Counted from the stretch's first letter, positions 17,955 to 27,218 are shown. The stretch is DNA of 64,000 bases from Candidatus Kuenenia stuttgartensis (GCA_943329845.2 CALQFM020000012.1:1-64000); one strand, 5' to 3'. Program-made: numbers and translations. The notes: generated by a model not told the origin, from the letters alone.

Positions 17955-18521
17955 ATGGAGATACCGCTGGAGATCGCCTTTGAAGGTCTGGAACCTTCTG
18001 AAACCGTGGCGGCCCGCGTTCGACAGGAAGCCTCCAAGCTGGAGCACTTCTACCACCGGATCACCTCGTGCCGCGTGGTCATCGACAAACCTCATCAGCA
18101 TCACCAGAAAGGCAACGCCTATTACGTCCGCATCCATGTGACCCTGCCTGGCGGCGGCGACGTGGTCGTCAGCAAGGAGCCGGGACACCGGCGGTCGCAC
18201 TCGGACGTCTACAACGCCATCCACGACGCCTTCGCGGCGGCCAAGCGCCAGCTGCAGGACGCCATGCGCAAGCGCCAGCTGCGCACCAAGCACCGCGAGG
18301 CGCTGCCTCCCGGCATCATCGCCAAGATCTATCCCTATGAGGGCTACGGCCTGATCGCCGGGCCGGGCGGCCGAGACCTGTACTTCGACCGCGACAGCGT
18401 GGCCGAGGGCGGGTTCGAAAACCTGGAAGCGGGCCAGGAAGTGATGTTCTCCGAGGTCGTCGGCGAGCACGGCGCCCAGGCCGTGGCGGTCCGCGCCATT
18501 GCCCGCCGGCGCATGCACTGA
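17955..18521 (+). CDS. HPF/RaiA-type ribosome-associated domain fused to a cold-shock domain
   Basis: 188 residues, with AAGGAG upstream of the ATG. Residues 1-105 resemble hibernation-promoting factor/RaiA (IAFEGLEPSETVAARVRQEA, SCRVVIDKP, VYNAIHDAFAAAKRQL), which binds the decoding region of idle ribosomes. Residues about 118-185 are a cold-shock-like OB fold: GIIAKIYPYEGYGLIAG carries a degenerate RNP1 and DLYFDRDSV the RNP2. RNA binding by both parts is expected. It stands alone downstream of the E2 gene by 99 bases, with its own ribosome-binding site. A role in ribosome protection under stress is inferred. Confidence 0.87.
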   Translation: MEIPLEIAFEGLEPSETVAARVRQEASKLEHFYHRITSCRVVIDKPHQHHQKGNAYYVRIHVTLPGGGDVVVSKEPGHRRSHSDVYNAIHDAFAAAKRQLQDAMRKRQLRTKHREALPPGIIAKIYPYEGYGLIAGPGGRDLYFDRDSVAEGGFENLEAGQEVMFSEVVGEHGAQAVAVRAIARRRMH

Positions 18522-18604
18522 CCGGCTGACGGCCGCCATTTCCCCATGGCCATCCGCCCGCGAAAACACTAGTTTCGCGAGCGGGAAACGGATGGAGTGG
18601 GGAC

Positions 18605-19606
18605 ATGGCGCTCAAGCAACGCATCGCGGTCACATTGCCCGGCGGGCCGAAGGTTCAGGACACCGTCGAGCGGGTCAAATGGGCCGAGGACAACGGCTAT
18701 GACGACGCCTGGTTCGGCGACGGCGGCGCGCCGGATTCGCTGACCACCACGGCGGCCATCGCCCATCACACGAGCCGCCTGCGCCTCGGCGTCGCCGTGA
18801 CACCGGTGTTTACCCGCACGCCCGCCGTGCTCGCCGCCACCGCGAACGTGCTGGGGCAGATCCTGCCGGGGCGATTCGTCATGGGCCTGGGCGCTTCGAG
18901 CCAGAACATGATGGATGGCTGGCACGGCGTGCCGCTGGAGAAGCCGGTCACCCGCGTCAAGGAAACAGCGATCATGGTGAAGTCCATGCTGGCGGGCGAG
19001 AAGTCCAACTTCGACCTGGAGACCCTGCGCAGCCACGGCTACATCCAGCAGAAGCTCGACGTGCCGGTGCCTGTCTACATGGCGGCGCTACGCTCGGGCA
19101 TGATCGAGACGGCGGCCGAATTCAGCGACGGTGTGATCTTCAACCTGTGGCCCAAGCGGGCCCTGCCGAAAATGATCGAGCACGTGAAGATCGGCGCCCG
19201 CCGCGCCGGCAAGGATCCGGAATCGGTCGAGGTGGTGAATCGTCACATGGTGCTGGTGACCGACGACAAGGACAGCGCCCGCGCCCGCTTCCGCGCCGCC
19301 TTCGCGCCCTATTACGCCACGCCGGTCTACAACAATTTCCTGGCCTGGGCCGGCTACGAGGACGCCGCCGCGGTGATCCGCGAGGGCTGGGCCCAAAAGG
19401 ACCGCAACAAGACCACCGGCGCCATATCCAACGAGATGGTGGACGAGATCGCCATCATCGGCAGCGAGGCCGAATGCCGCGAGCGGCTGCAATGGTGCGC
19501 CGAGACCGGCATCCATACCCACATCATCGCGCCGCTCGGCGGCGCCACGCCGGACGAGATCGCGCGCACTTTCGCAGCGTTCACGCCGGACAACCTTAAA
19601 TTGTAA
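18605..19606 (+). CDS. LLM-class (luciferase-like) flavin-dependent oxidoreductase
   Basis: 333 residues of the bacterial luciferase-like TIM barrel. Visible blocks are VKWAEDNGYDDAWFGDGG, TSRLRLGVAVTPVFTRTP, PGRFVMGLGASSQNMMDGW and, near the end, the GSEAECRERLQWCAETG helix typical of F420/FMN-dependent members. It reduces or oxygenates an organic substrate with a reduced flavin or F420. A GGGGAC ribosome-binding site precedes the ATG. Neighbours do not reveal the substrate. F420 versus FMN use cannot be told from sequence. Confidence 0.87.
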   Translation: MALKQRIAVTLPGGPKVQDTVERVKWAEDNGYDDAWFGDGGAPDSLTTTAAIAHHTSRLRLGVAVTPVFTRTPAVLAATANVLGQILPGRFVMGLGASSQNMMDGWHGVPLEKPVTRVKETAIMVKSMLAGEKSNFDLETLRSHGYIQQKLDVPVPVYMAALRSGMIETAAEFSDGVIFNLWPKRALPKMIEHVKIGARRAGKDPESVEVVNRHMVLVTDDKDSARARFRAAFAPYYATPVYNNFLAWAGYEDAAAVIREGWAQKDRNKTTGAISNEMVDEIAIIGSEAECRERLQWCAETGIHTHIIAPLGGATPDEIARTFAAFTPDNLKL

Positions 19607-19736
19607 TTCCCGGCAAATAGGTACTCGTTCACGGCGAATTTAGTTCCAATTGTGGTGTAATTGTGTTGGACTCCCCAGTGAGATTCGGTATTTTGTTTAA
19701 AATTTGAAACGAATGTCGCGTTTCACAAGGGGGTCC

Positions 19737-20519
19737 ATGAGTCCGATCGCTGCCATCCTGCACCTTGCAAGAGGCGTCGCCACCGCAGCGGCGATGGCGG
19801 TCTGCATGGCGCCGGGCGTGGCATCGGCGGCCTACTATTTCGAAACCGATTTCGAATCGGGCCTTCCCTCCGAGATCACCGGCGTCGGCAATGTCGAGGG
19901 CACCCAGGGCTACGGCGCGTATGGCTTCGGCCAGCAGTTCCTGCGCAGCGCCGCGGCCTCCAACCAGCCAATCACGCTGATCTTGACGGGCCTGCCCGCC
20001 CACGCGGCGCTCTCGCTGGACTTCTTCCTGGCGATCATCGATTCGTGGGATGGCAACGACCTCGGCCAGACTCATCCGGTCGTGCCGGACTACCTGAACA
20101 TCACGGTCGACGGCACGCCGATCTTCAGCGAGACCTTCGAGAACTCGTCCAATGGTGGGTTAGCCACCACCCAGTCCTACGTTCCGCCGTCGGGCGTCAC
20201 CCTGGCGCGCTACGCCGACCTGGGCTTCGGGGGTGGAACACCGCCCTATTGGGTGGATTCGGCCTACGACATGGGTCTCGATACCCAGTTCGACAGCATC
20301 GCGCACACCGCGTCGACGCTGACGATCCAGTGGTTCGCCAACGGCGCCGGCTGGCAGGGTCAGGAACCTGGCGACGAGAGCTTCGCCATCGACAATCTGA
20401 AGATCACGCTGCTCGACCAGTTCGGCAATGCGGTGCCGGAGCCGACGACGACGGCGCTCTTCCTCGGCCTCGCGGCCATGCTGCCTTTCATGAATCGACG
20501 CCGCCGGCCAGTAGGCTAG
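19737..20519 (+). CDS. PEP-CTERM sorted secreted protein
   Basis: 260 residues from ATG 19737, preceded by AAGGGGG; in-frame ATG 19713 and TTG 19704 would lengthen the leader. It has a Sec signal peptide with cleavage near GVASA/AYYF. The body is a beta-rich, Gly/Asn-rich domain with acidic loops (FETDFESGLPSEITG, SFAIDNLKITLLD), like the jelly-roll carbohydrate or extracellular-matrix proteins of this class. The C-terminus has the tripartite sorting signal: VPEPTT, a hydrophobic helix, then MNRRRRP. Exosortase should process it; none is in the window. It is likely exported in an exopolysaccharide setting. A terminator follows. Confidence 0.88.
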   Translation: MSPIAAILHLARGVATAAAMAVCMAPGVASAAYYFETDFESGLPSEITGVGNVEGTQGYGAYGFGQQFLRSAAASNQPITLILTGLPAHAALSLDFFLAIIDSWDGNDLGQTHPVVPDYLNITVDGTPIFSETFENSSNGGLATTQSYVPPSGVTLARYADLGFGGGTPPYWVDSAYDMGLDTQFDSIAHTASTLTIQWFANGAGWQGQEPGDESFAIDNLKITLLDQFGNAVPEPTTTALFLGLAAMLPFMNRRRRPVG

Positions 20520-20570
20520 CGGCAGATGGGGGCGCGGGACCCGGCCCGCCTCGTTAAAATCCGGAGAGAA

Positions 20571-20597
20571 AGAGGCGCCTCACGGCGCCTCTTTTTT
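20571..20597. terminator. Rho-independent terminator
   Basis: A nine-base perfect stem (AGAGGCGCC with GGCGCCTCT), loop TCAC, then a run of T's. It ends the PEP-CTERM transcript and lies six bases before the stop of the convergent phosphodiesterase gene. Confidence 0.9.
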
Positions 20598-20602
20598 CTG
20601 TG

Positions 20603-22138
20603 TCACCTGACAGGGACGAGTTGCTCCAGCGGGGTTCCCTGGAAGGACGCCTGCCGAACGCCGACCAGGGCCGCGAGCGACGGCGCCAGATCGATCACCG
20701 GGACATCGTCGTTGAGCCGGCGTGGCGAAAAACCCGGGCCGGACAGCATGAATAGGCCGCCGGGCCTGTGGTCGGCGACACGGTTCGTCGCGTGCGGATG
20801 GCGGAGCCGGCCGATTGTCGGCGACGACACCGATACGATGGGTGCGTCGCGGTTCCAGACGACGAGCAGATCGGGGAGTATGCCGGCCAGCGGCCCATGG
20901 AAATCGTCCCGAGTGCGGGTGATCTCGGACACCAGCGGTTCGCCGGTGTCATCGTTGCGCACGGCGAGGAGTTCCGCGATCAGCCAGTCGCAATACGCTT
21001 CGTAGTCCTCCGGTCGCACCTTGCCGCCGGGATCCCGGCCCGCCAGGCTGATGCGGACGCCGCTGCTGCGGTCGGCGCAATAGACCTCGTGGCACCGGCG
21101 CGTCGCGGCGCCCGGCAGCAGGTCGCGCTCGGCATAGAGCCTGTCCCTTGCCGGCAGGTGCAGGGGCTGCAGCGCGTGCCGCACCGGCGTCGGCAGCATC
21201 CGCCACACGCGCCGCGCCTGGGTGAGGACGGCATTGCGCGTCTCGTTAAGTTCGCCGTTCAACCGCGCCAGGATGCGGTCGAGCAGCCGGGAACCCGTGT
21301 GGGCGTGCTCCATGCCGTGGCTCAGATACACCATTACGTCGGCGCCGCCGGCCTCGGCCGTCAGCGCACCCACGGCATCGTCGATCGCCGTGTAGATCGC
21401 GAGCAGCGGGTTGCCGACGCTGGCGGCCAGCCCGGCGTCGAAGTCGTGGCCCGAGCCCTCCTGCAGGTGCCAGCAATAGTGGCCGCCGCAGTGGCTGTCC
21501 TCGAAATTGACCAGGCAGAAATCCCACGCCTCCTGGCGCATCAGGTCGACGGAAAGAGCCGTCTTGGCGCGCACCCGCTGCACCAGGGCGTCGCGGAACC
21601 ACGCGATCTCCTCGGCCGTGCTGGGCTGGTAGTAGTCGCAGGGCCGTCCGTCCAGCGGATCCTCGCCATAGTCCCGCACGATGCGGTCGCGCAGTTCCGG
21701 CGGATGGGTTCGCAGGACTAGCCGGCTCCTGCCCTCCTGCGGATGGTGCGAGAACCAGTTGATCACCCGGATGCCCTTCGCGTCGGCGCCCTCTGGGACG
21801 ACCGGCACCTCGATAACCATGGTGCGCTTGCCTGCATCCTCCAGGACCGACCAGATCGGGCGCACTTCCGGCATGGCGCCGCGGCGTTCGGCGACCGTGG
21901 CGAGGTCGCGGGAGCCGTCGAAGATGCCGTGGACGCTGGGATCGGCGCCATAGCAGAAGCTGGGCCAGACGGACCCGGCGTCGAGGTTGCGGGGGTTGCG
22001 GACGCGGCCGCTCACCGAGGCCGACATATGCCGCGCCAGATTCGGCAGCCAGCCCTCGGCCATCCATGCCTCGGCGCGGCTCGGATCGAATGAATCCAGT
22101 CCGATTACCAAAATCCTGGCCTGGTCGCGCTGAGTCAT
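20603..22138 (-). CDS. Alkaline-phosphatase-superfamily phosphodiesterase, paralogue 1
   Basis: 511 residues from ATG 22138 (GAGGGG upstream). It matches the type I phosphodiesterase/nucleotide pyrophosphatase branch: VIGLDSFDPSRAEAWM (first metal-site strand), SVWPSFCYGADPSVHGIFDG (nucleophile region with conserved Ser and the HG), EDSHCGGHYCWHL, YLSHGMEHAHTGSRL, DHRPGGLFMLSGPGF and VIDLAPSLAALVG. These are the metal and catalytic segments. There is no signal peptide, so a cytosolic enzyme acting on a phosphodiester or phospho-substrate is expected; the true substrate is unknown. It is the first of three paralogues in this region (next at 22207 and 24669). Confidence 0.82.
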   Translation of the reverse strand: MTQRDQARILVIGLDSFDPSRAEAWMAEGWLPNLARHMSASVSGRVRNPRNLDAGSVWPSFCYGADPSVHGIFDGSRDLATVAERRGAMPEVRPIWSVLEDAGKRTMVIEVPVVPEGADAKGIRVINWFSHHPQEGRSRLVLRTHPPELRDRIVRDYGEDPLDGRPCDYYQPSTAEEIAWFRDALVQRVRAKTALSVDLMRQEAWDFCLVNFEDSHCGGHYCWHLQEGSGHDFDAGLAASVGNPLLAIYTAIDDAVGALTAEAGGADVMVYLSHGMEHAHTGSRLLDRILARLNGELNETRNAVLTQARRVWRMLPTPVRHALQPLHLPARDRLYAERDLLPGAATRRCHEVYCADRSSGVRISLAGRDPGGKVRPEDYEAYCDWLIAELLAVRNDDTGEPLVSEITRTRDDFHGPLAGILPDLLVVWNRDAPIVSVSSPTIGRLRHPHATNRVADHRPGGLFMLSGPGFSPRRLNDDVPVIDLAPSLAALVGVRQASFQGTPLEQLVPVR

Positions 22139-22206
22139 CTGCGAGCCCCTCGCAGCAAGGCTAGCAAGACGCCGGGGCGCAGGCAATGCGGCCGCCGCGG
22201 CCTGCG

Positions 22207-23745
22207 TCACCTGACGGGCGCGAGCTGCTCCAGCGCGTGCCCCTGGAAGGCCGCCGACCGCACGCCGAACAGCGCCGTGAGCGACGGCGCCAGATCGATC
22301 ACCGGGACATCTTCGTTGAGGCGGCGCGGCGTGAAGCCGGGCCCGGCCAGCAGGAAAAAGCCATCGGGGCTGTGATCACCGGTCCGGATCGACGGATGCG
22401 GATGCCGGATGCGGCCGATGGACGGCGACGAGACGGACGGGATTGGCGCGTGCCGGTTCCAGGTCACCAGCAGATCCGGCAGCGTGTCGGACATCGGGCC
22501 GGTGTAATGGTCGCGGATGCGGATGATCTCGCGGGCCAGCTTTTCACCGGTACCGTCGTTGCGCACCGAGCCGATCTCCCCGATCAGCCACTCGCAGAAA
22601 GCGTCATACTCGGCGCCTGGCTGAATCACGCCGTGCGGGTCGCGCCCCGCGAGATTGATCCTGATGCCGCTGCCGCGTTCCCCGGTATAGACCTCGTGGC
22701 ACTTGCGGCCTGCGGACGCAGGCAAAAACCCGTCGCCGTAAAGCGGCTGCTTGATCGCGCTATGCAATGGGCGAAGAATTCTCCACAGAGGCGCCGGGAG
22801 CGCTCGCCAGGCGTCACGCGCCCGGGTGAGCGTATCATTGCGGGCTTCGTCCAGTTCGCCGTTCAGTTTCGCCAGAATGCGGTCGAGCAGGCGCAGGCCG
22901 GTATGGGCGGGCTCGATACCGTGGCTCATGAAGACCAGCACGGTCGCCTCGCCGCCGGCCTCGCGGACGAGGGCGCCGACCGCCTCGTCCATGGCCATGT
23001 AGAGTGTCTGGAGCGGGTTGCCGATCTGGGCGGCGATCCGCGCGTCCTCGCCCGAAGGCGCGACGAGGTGGGCGCTGTGATGCGCGGCGCAATGGGAGTC
23101 CTCAAAGACGACGAGGAAGAAATCCCAGGGCTCCCGGTGCATCAGGTCGATGGCAAGCGCCGTCTTCGTCCGCACCCGCAGGATCAAGGCGTCGCGGAAC
23201 CAACCCTGTTCGGCGGCGGTGCGGGGCTGGTGGAAATCGCACATCCGCCCATCCAGCGGGTCGCCCGCATAGTCGCGTGCGATGATGTCGCGCAGTTCGG
23301 GAGGATGGGTCGTCAGGGCGAGCCTTGAGCTGCCTTCCGGCGGCAGGTGGGAGAACCAGTTGACGACGCGGATACCCGTCGGCGCGGCGCCGTCGGGCAC
23401 GACTGGAACCTCGATGACGATCGAGCGGCGCCCGGCATCCTCCAGGATCGACCAGAGCGGTCGGACGACGGGGGCGCCGGCGCAATCCTTTCCGGCGAGA
23501 ACCTTCCCGCGGTCGCGGCTGCCGTCGGCCATGCCGTGGACACCGGGATCGGCGCCGTAGGAAAAGCTCGACCAGACGGAGGCCGCTTCCAGTCCGTGGG
23601 GATTCTGGACGCGGCCGGTGACCGACGCCGTCATCAGTGCCGCGAGATGCGGCAGCTTGCCCTCGTCCATCCATGTCTGTGCCAGCACGGGATCGAAAGA
23701 ATCGAGGCCAATCACCAGAACCTTGGTGTCGTCGGACGTTGTCAT
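22207..23745 (-). CDS. Alkaline-phosphatase-superfamily phosphodiesterase, paralogue 2
   Basis: 512 residues from ATG 23745 with AGGGGGG upstream. It aligns with paralogue 1 along its whole length: VIGLDSFDPVLAQTWM, SVWSSFSYGADPGVHGMADG, EDSHCAAHHSAHL, FMSHGIEPAHTGLRL, DHSPDGFFLLAGPGF and VIDLAPSLTALFG. All conserved histidines seen in copy 1 are kept. The shared ending (VPVIDLAPSL...LEQL.PVR) shows a tandem duplication. The 68-base gap between copies 1 and 2 is short, so one transcript is possible. Substrate unknown; no signal peptide. Confidence 0.82.
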   Translation of the reverse strand: MTTSDDTKVLVIGLDSFDPVLAQTWMDEGKLPHLAALMTASVTGRVQNPHGLEAASVWSSFSYGADPGVHGMADGSRDRGKVLAGKDCAGAPVVRPLWSILEDAGRRSIVIEVPVVPDGAAPTGIRVVNWFSHLPPEGSSRLALTTHPPELRDIIARDYAGDPLDGRMCDFHQPRTAAEQGWFRDALILRVRTKTALAIDLMHREPWDFFLVVFEDSHCAAHHSAHLVAPSGEDARIAAQIGNPLQTLYMAMDEAVGALVREAGGEATVLVFMSHGIEPAHTGLRLLDRILAKLNGELDEARNDTLTRARDAWRALPAPLWRILRPLHSAIKQPLYGDGFLPASAGRKCHEVYTGERGSGIRINLAGRDPHGVIQPGAEYDAFCEWLIGEIGSVRNDGTGEKLAREIIRIRDHYTGPMSDTLPDLLVTWNRHAPIPSVSSPSIGRIRHPHPSIRTGDHSPDGFFLLAGPGFTPRRLNEDVPVIDLAPSLTALFGVRSAAFQGHALEQLAPVR

Positions 23746-23954
23746 GAAACCCCCTAGCCACCACACGCTAGCAACCTGGCGTGCGGGAGGCAACTCGGCC
23801 AGCCGCCCACGCCCAAGCCGCCCGCCGCGGGAGCATGCCTTGCGGGTTTTGTCCGGATAGTCCTGACGGAGCCAGCACGCCGGTGTTATGCTACCGCGCG
23901 CCTGGAACCAGGGCCTCGGGGGAGGCGGGCCGGGCTCGGAAAAAGGGGACTGGC

Positions 23955-24641
23955 ATGCTCAAGAAATTAAGCGCGGAATTCATCGGAACGTTCTGGCTCG
24001 TGTTCGGGGGCTGCGGCTCGGCGATCCTGGCCGCCGTATTCAACGACGTTGGCATCGAGCTGGCGGGCGTTTCGCTTGCCTTCGGCCTCACCGTGCTGAC
24101 CATGGCCTATGCTCTGGGCCACGTCTCCGGCGGCCACTTCAATCCTGCGGTGACCATCGGCCTGTGGGTGGGCGGCCGCTGCCCCGCGGGCGACGTTGTC
24201 CCCTACATCGTGGTTCAGACCGTCGGCGCCATCGCCGCGGCGGGCGTCCTCTACGTCATCGCCAGCGGCGCGCCCGGCTTCGAGGTCGGCGGCTTTGCGG
24301 CCAACGGCTTCGGCGAGCATTCGCCAGGCGGCTATAGCCTGGTCGCCTGCCTGGTCGCCGAGGCGGTACTGACCGCGGGCTTCCTGATCGTCATCATGGG
24401 CGCCACCGACAGCCGCGCGCCGGCCGGCTTCGCGCCGCTGGCCATCGGCCTGGCGCTGACTCTGATTCATCTGATCAGCATTCCCGTCACCAACACCTCG
24501 GTTAACCCGGCACGCAGCACCGGGCCGGCGATCATTGTCGGCGGCTGGGCGTTGCATCAGTTATGGCTGTTCTGGGTGGCTCCGATCGTCGGCGGCGTCA
24601 TCGGCGCGGGCGCCTATCGGACCGTGTTCGGCAGCAAGTAG
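23955..24641 (+). CDS. aqpZ: Aquaporin Z (MIP family water channel)
   Basis: 228 residues, six transmembrane helices. The two half-helix NPA motifs are present: [17 protein letters not shown] and [14 protein letters not shown]. Phe-like aromatic, His (LTLIHLI), Thr and Arg (NPARS) at the selectivity positions resemble the water-selective AqpZ. Length is normal for the family, and AAAGGGG precedes the ATG. It lies on the opposite strand between two paralogous phosphodiesterase genes. Whether that has meaning is unclear; the insertion breaks the otherwise collinear array. Confidence 0.92.
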   Translation: MLKKLSAEFIGTFWLVFGGCGSAILAAVFNDVGIELAGVSLAFGLTVLTMAYALGHVSGGHFNPAVTIGLWVGGRCPAGDVVPYIVVQTVGAIAAAGVLYVIASGAPGFEVGGFAANGFGEHSPGGYSLVACLVAEAVLTAGFLIVIMGATDSRAPAGFAPLAIGLALTLIHLISIPVTNTSVNPARSTGPAIIVGGWALHQLWLFWVAPIVGGVIGAGAYRTVFGSK

Positions 24642-24668
24642 GCGGTCATCGGGCTGCGTCGGACGGGG

Positions 24669-26216
24669 TCACGCTCCGCCCGGCGCAAGTCCCGCATGGA
24701 TCTGACCCTGGAATCCAGCGGTCGGCAGGCCCATCAGCGCGGTCAGCGACGGCGCCAGGTCGATGATGTCGATGTCGTCGTTGAGCCGGCGAGGCGCAAC
24801 GCCCGGTCCGTTCAGCAGCAGCATCGCGTGCGGGCGGTGATCGCCCGTGCGGATGGTCGGATGCGGGTGAACCAGACGTCCGATGGCAGGCGAAGATACC
24901 ACCCGGATAGGCCGGCCGCGGTTCCAGGTGACCAGCAGGTCCGGGAGGGTATGGGTCCTGGGTCCGTCATAGAGATCGCGGGTGCGGACGATATGCGCAA
25001 CCAGCGGTTCGCCCGTTTCGTCGTTGCGCACCTCGCCGAGCTGGACGATCAGCCTGTCGCACAGCGCCTCGTATTCCGCGCCGGGCTGGACGGTGCCTCG
25101 AGATTCCCGGCCCACCAGGTTGATCCTGATGCCGCTGGTCCGCTCGTTGCAGTAGGTCTCGAAACACAGGCGCGTTTCGGGAGCAGGCAGGAAGCCGTCG
25201 CGGTAGAATGAGTCCCGCGCGGCATTGTGCAGCGGGCGCAGGCGGTGGCGCAGCGGCAGGGGCAGCGTGCGCCACGCCCTGCGCAGGCCGGTGATCATCC
25301 TGTTGCGGCCTTCGGACATCTCGCCATTGAGGCGCGCCAGAACCCGGTCGAGCAGCCGCAGACCGGTGTAGCCGGTGCCAATGCCCTGGCTCATCAGCGT
25401 CAGGACCGTCACGTCCGATCCGGCCGCGCGCACGATCTCGCCGAGGGCGTCGTCGATGGCGATGTAGATGGTCTTCAGCGGGTTGCCGACAGCGGCGGCC
25501 ACCGCAGGATCGTATTCCTCGTGCGATGGGTCGTTCAGGTGCCAGCAATGGTGCCCCGCGCAATGGGCGTCGGTGAACGTGACCATGAAGAAATTCCATT
25601 CCTCCCGTGCCACCAGGTCCAGCGTCAGCCGGCGCTTGATCCGCACGCGCTGGAGCAGGGCGTCGGTGAAGCAGCGCAGCTGGGCGGCGGTGCGCGGCTG
25701 ATGGAAGTCGCACATGTGTCCGCCGAGTGGGTCGCGGCCGTATTCCTCTTCGATAACCTCCTTCAACTCGGGCGGGAAGGTCCGCAGCCGCATCGTGGCG
25801 CCGCTTTCGGCCGGCACGTGGGCGAACCAGTCGGTGACCTGCATGCCGCGCCTGGCGCCGATGTCGGGCGGTGTCACCGCATCGATCACGATCGATCTGC
25901 CGCCGGCCTCGTCGACACGCGACCAGAAGGGCCGAAAGGCGACGTCCCCGGCGCGGAGGGCGCCGATTTCGTAGGTCTCGGGGTCGAGATGGCGCATGCC
26001 GTCATAGAGCCCATGGTGGCTGGGATCGCAGCCATAGGCGAAACTCGGCCACAGCGAGCCGGATTCCATGCCGACAGGATTGCGTAAGCCGGCGGCGATA
26101 CCGGTGGTGATCTGCGCCGCCAGATTGGGCAGCGCGCCTTCGTCCATCCAGCGTTGCGCCAGGCCCCTGTCGAAGGAATCGAGGCCGATAACGAGAAGTT
26201 TTCCGTGGCGTGTCAT
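24669..26216 (-). CDS. Alkaline-phosphatase-superfamily phosphodiesterase, paralogue 3 (two conserved His lost)
   Basis: 515 residues from ATG 26216 (GGAGGGG upstream; a GTG at 26231 would add five). It matches paralogues 1 and 2: VIGLDSFDRGLAQRWM, SLWPSFAYGCDPSHHGLYDG, TDAHCAGHHCWHL, DHRPHAMLLLNGPG and IIDLAPSLTALMG. However, the block that reads SHGMEHAHTG and SHGIEPAHTG in copies 1 and 2 reads SQGIGTGYTG here. The first His (residue about 277) is Gln and the second is Tyr. If these bind metal, this copy has changed activity or is a non-catalytic partner. Otherwise the fold looks intact. Confidence 0.82.
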   Translation of the reverse strand: MTRHGKLLVIGLDSFDRGLAQRWMDEGALPNLAAQITTGIAAGLRNPVGMESGSLWPSFAYGCDPSHHGLYDGMRHLDPETYEIGALRAGDVAFRPFWSRVDEAGGRSIVIDAVTPPDIGARRGMQVTDWFAHVPAESGATMRLRTFPPELKEVIEEEYGRDPLGGHMCDFHQPRTAAQLRCFTDALLQRVRIKRRLTLDLVAREEWNFFMVTFTDAHCAGHHCWHLNDPSHEEYDPAVAAAVGNPLKTIYIAIDDALGEIVRAAGSDVTVLTLMSQGIGTGYTGLRLLDRVLARLNGEMSEGRNRMITGLRRAWRTLPLPLRHRLRPLHNAARDSFYRDGFLPAPETRLCFETYCNERTSGIRINLVGRESRGTVQPGAEYEALCDRLIVQLGEVRNDETGEPLVAHIVRTRDLYDGPRTHTLPDLLVTWNRGRPIRVVSSPAIGRLVHPHPTIRTGDHRPHAMLLLNGPGVAPRRLNDDIDIIDLAPSLTALMGLPTAGFQGQIHAGLAPGGA

Positions 26217-26293
26217 GGGCCCCTCCGCCACAGCCTAGGACTTCGGTCGCCGGGCGGCAACCTGGGCAAAAGGGATCGGCGGGAAGGGAGGGG

Positions 26294-26947
26294 TCAGAAC
26301 TCGACGTCGAGTTCTTCCAGTTCCTCGGGCTCGGCCTTGGCGGCCTCGGTCCACTCGACCATGAGCGGCCAGGCCAGGATGCGCTGGGCATAGGCGGCGC
26401 ATTCCTTGTCCAGCTTGACGTCGTAGGTCTTGAAGCGGGTGCAGACCGGCGCGTACATGGCGTCGGCCATGGACAGCTCGCCATAGAGATACGGGCCGCC
26501 ATTGCCCAGCAGGCATTCGCGCCAGATGGTGACGATCCGGTCGATGTCCGCCTGGGCGCCGGCCCAGATCTTGAAGCCGGGGAACCGCGCCTTCAGGTTC
26601 ATCGGCAAGGCCGAGCGCAGATTGGCGAAGCCCGAATGCATCTCGCCGGCAATGGAGCGGCAATGGGCGCGGTCGACCGGATCGGACGGGAACAGTCCCG
26701 CCTCGGGGCTGATTTCGTTAAGGTATTCGGCGATGGCAAGGGTGTCCCACACCGAGATGCCCTTGTGGGTGAGGCGCGGCACCTGGAACGAGGGCGACAG
26801 CAACAGCAGTTCGGCGCGGGTCGAGGGATCGTCCGCGGGAAGGATCTCCTCCTTGAAATCCAGCCCCGCCATCTTGGTCAGCAACCAGCCGCGCAGCGAC
26901 CACGAGGAGTAGTTCTTGCTGCTGATCGTCAGTGTTGCCTTGGCCAT
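26294..26947 (-). CDS. Glutathione S-transferase family protein
   Basis: 217 residues. The N-terminal thioredoxin-like half has YSSWSLRGWLLTKMAGLDF and, at residues about 55-75, SFQVPRLTHKG with VWDTLAIAEYLNE, i.e. the cis-Pro and Ser/Asp glutathione-binding segment. The C-terminal half is helical. The first block places Ser (SSWS) at the usual catalytic Ser/Tyr site. It should conjugate or reduce with glutathione. It ends in an acidic tail (EPEELEELDVEF). An AGAAGGAAG ribosome-binding site precedes the ATG. The substrate is unknown. Confidence 0.88.
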   Translation of the reverse strand: MAKATLTISSKNYSSWSLRGWLLTKMAGLDFKEEILPADDPSTRAELLLLSPSFQVPRLTHKGISVWDTLAIAEYLNEISPEAGLFPSDPVDRAHCRSIAGEMHSGFANLRSALPMNLKARFPGFKIWAGAQADIDRIVTIWRECLLGNGGPYLYGELSMADAMYAPVCTRFKTYDVKLDKECAAYAQRILAWPLMVEWTEAAKAEPEELEELDVEF

Positions 26948-27218
26948 CTTCCTTCTCCGCCGGCGCCGCCGTGCGATACGTCGTTGCAGTGTCCGATTCT
27001 GAGCGGTTCCGGGCTCGTGTGCAAGTGCGAAAAGATATTAGGGGAAAAGACTAAATATTAAGCTTTTATGCACACAATTGAGGCAAAGTAACGAGTGTCG
27101 CCCCATGCAGAAGTCTCTCGCAGTGCAGCAAAAAATACATTAGCCTGATGCTCCGGGTGGCTTCGGCGCATGGCGCGACGGGCTGTCCTCACGTCTGACC
27201 GGATCGGCTTCTGAACGC

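Noticed and set aside
27060-27140. PhaR-type TGC/GCA box upstream of phaZ
   Set aside because: TGCAG and GCAGTGCAGCA occur, but the spacing does not match a clear dyad, so it was not annotated.
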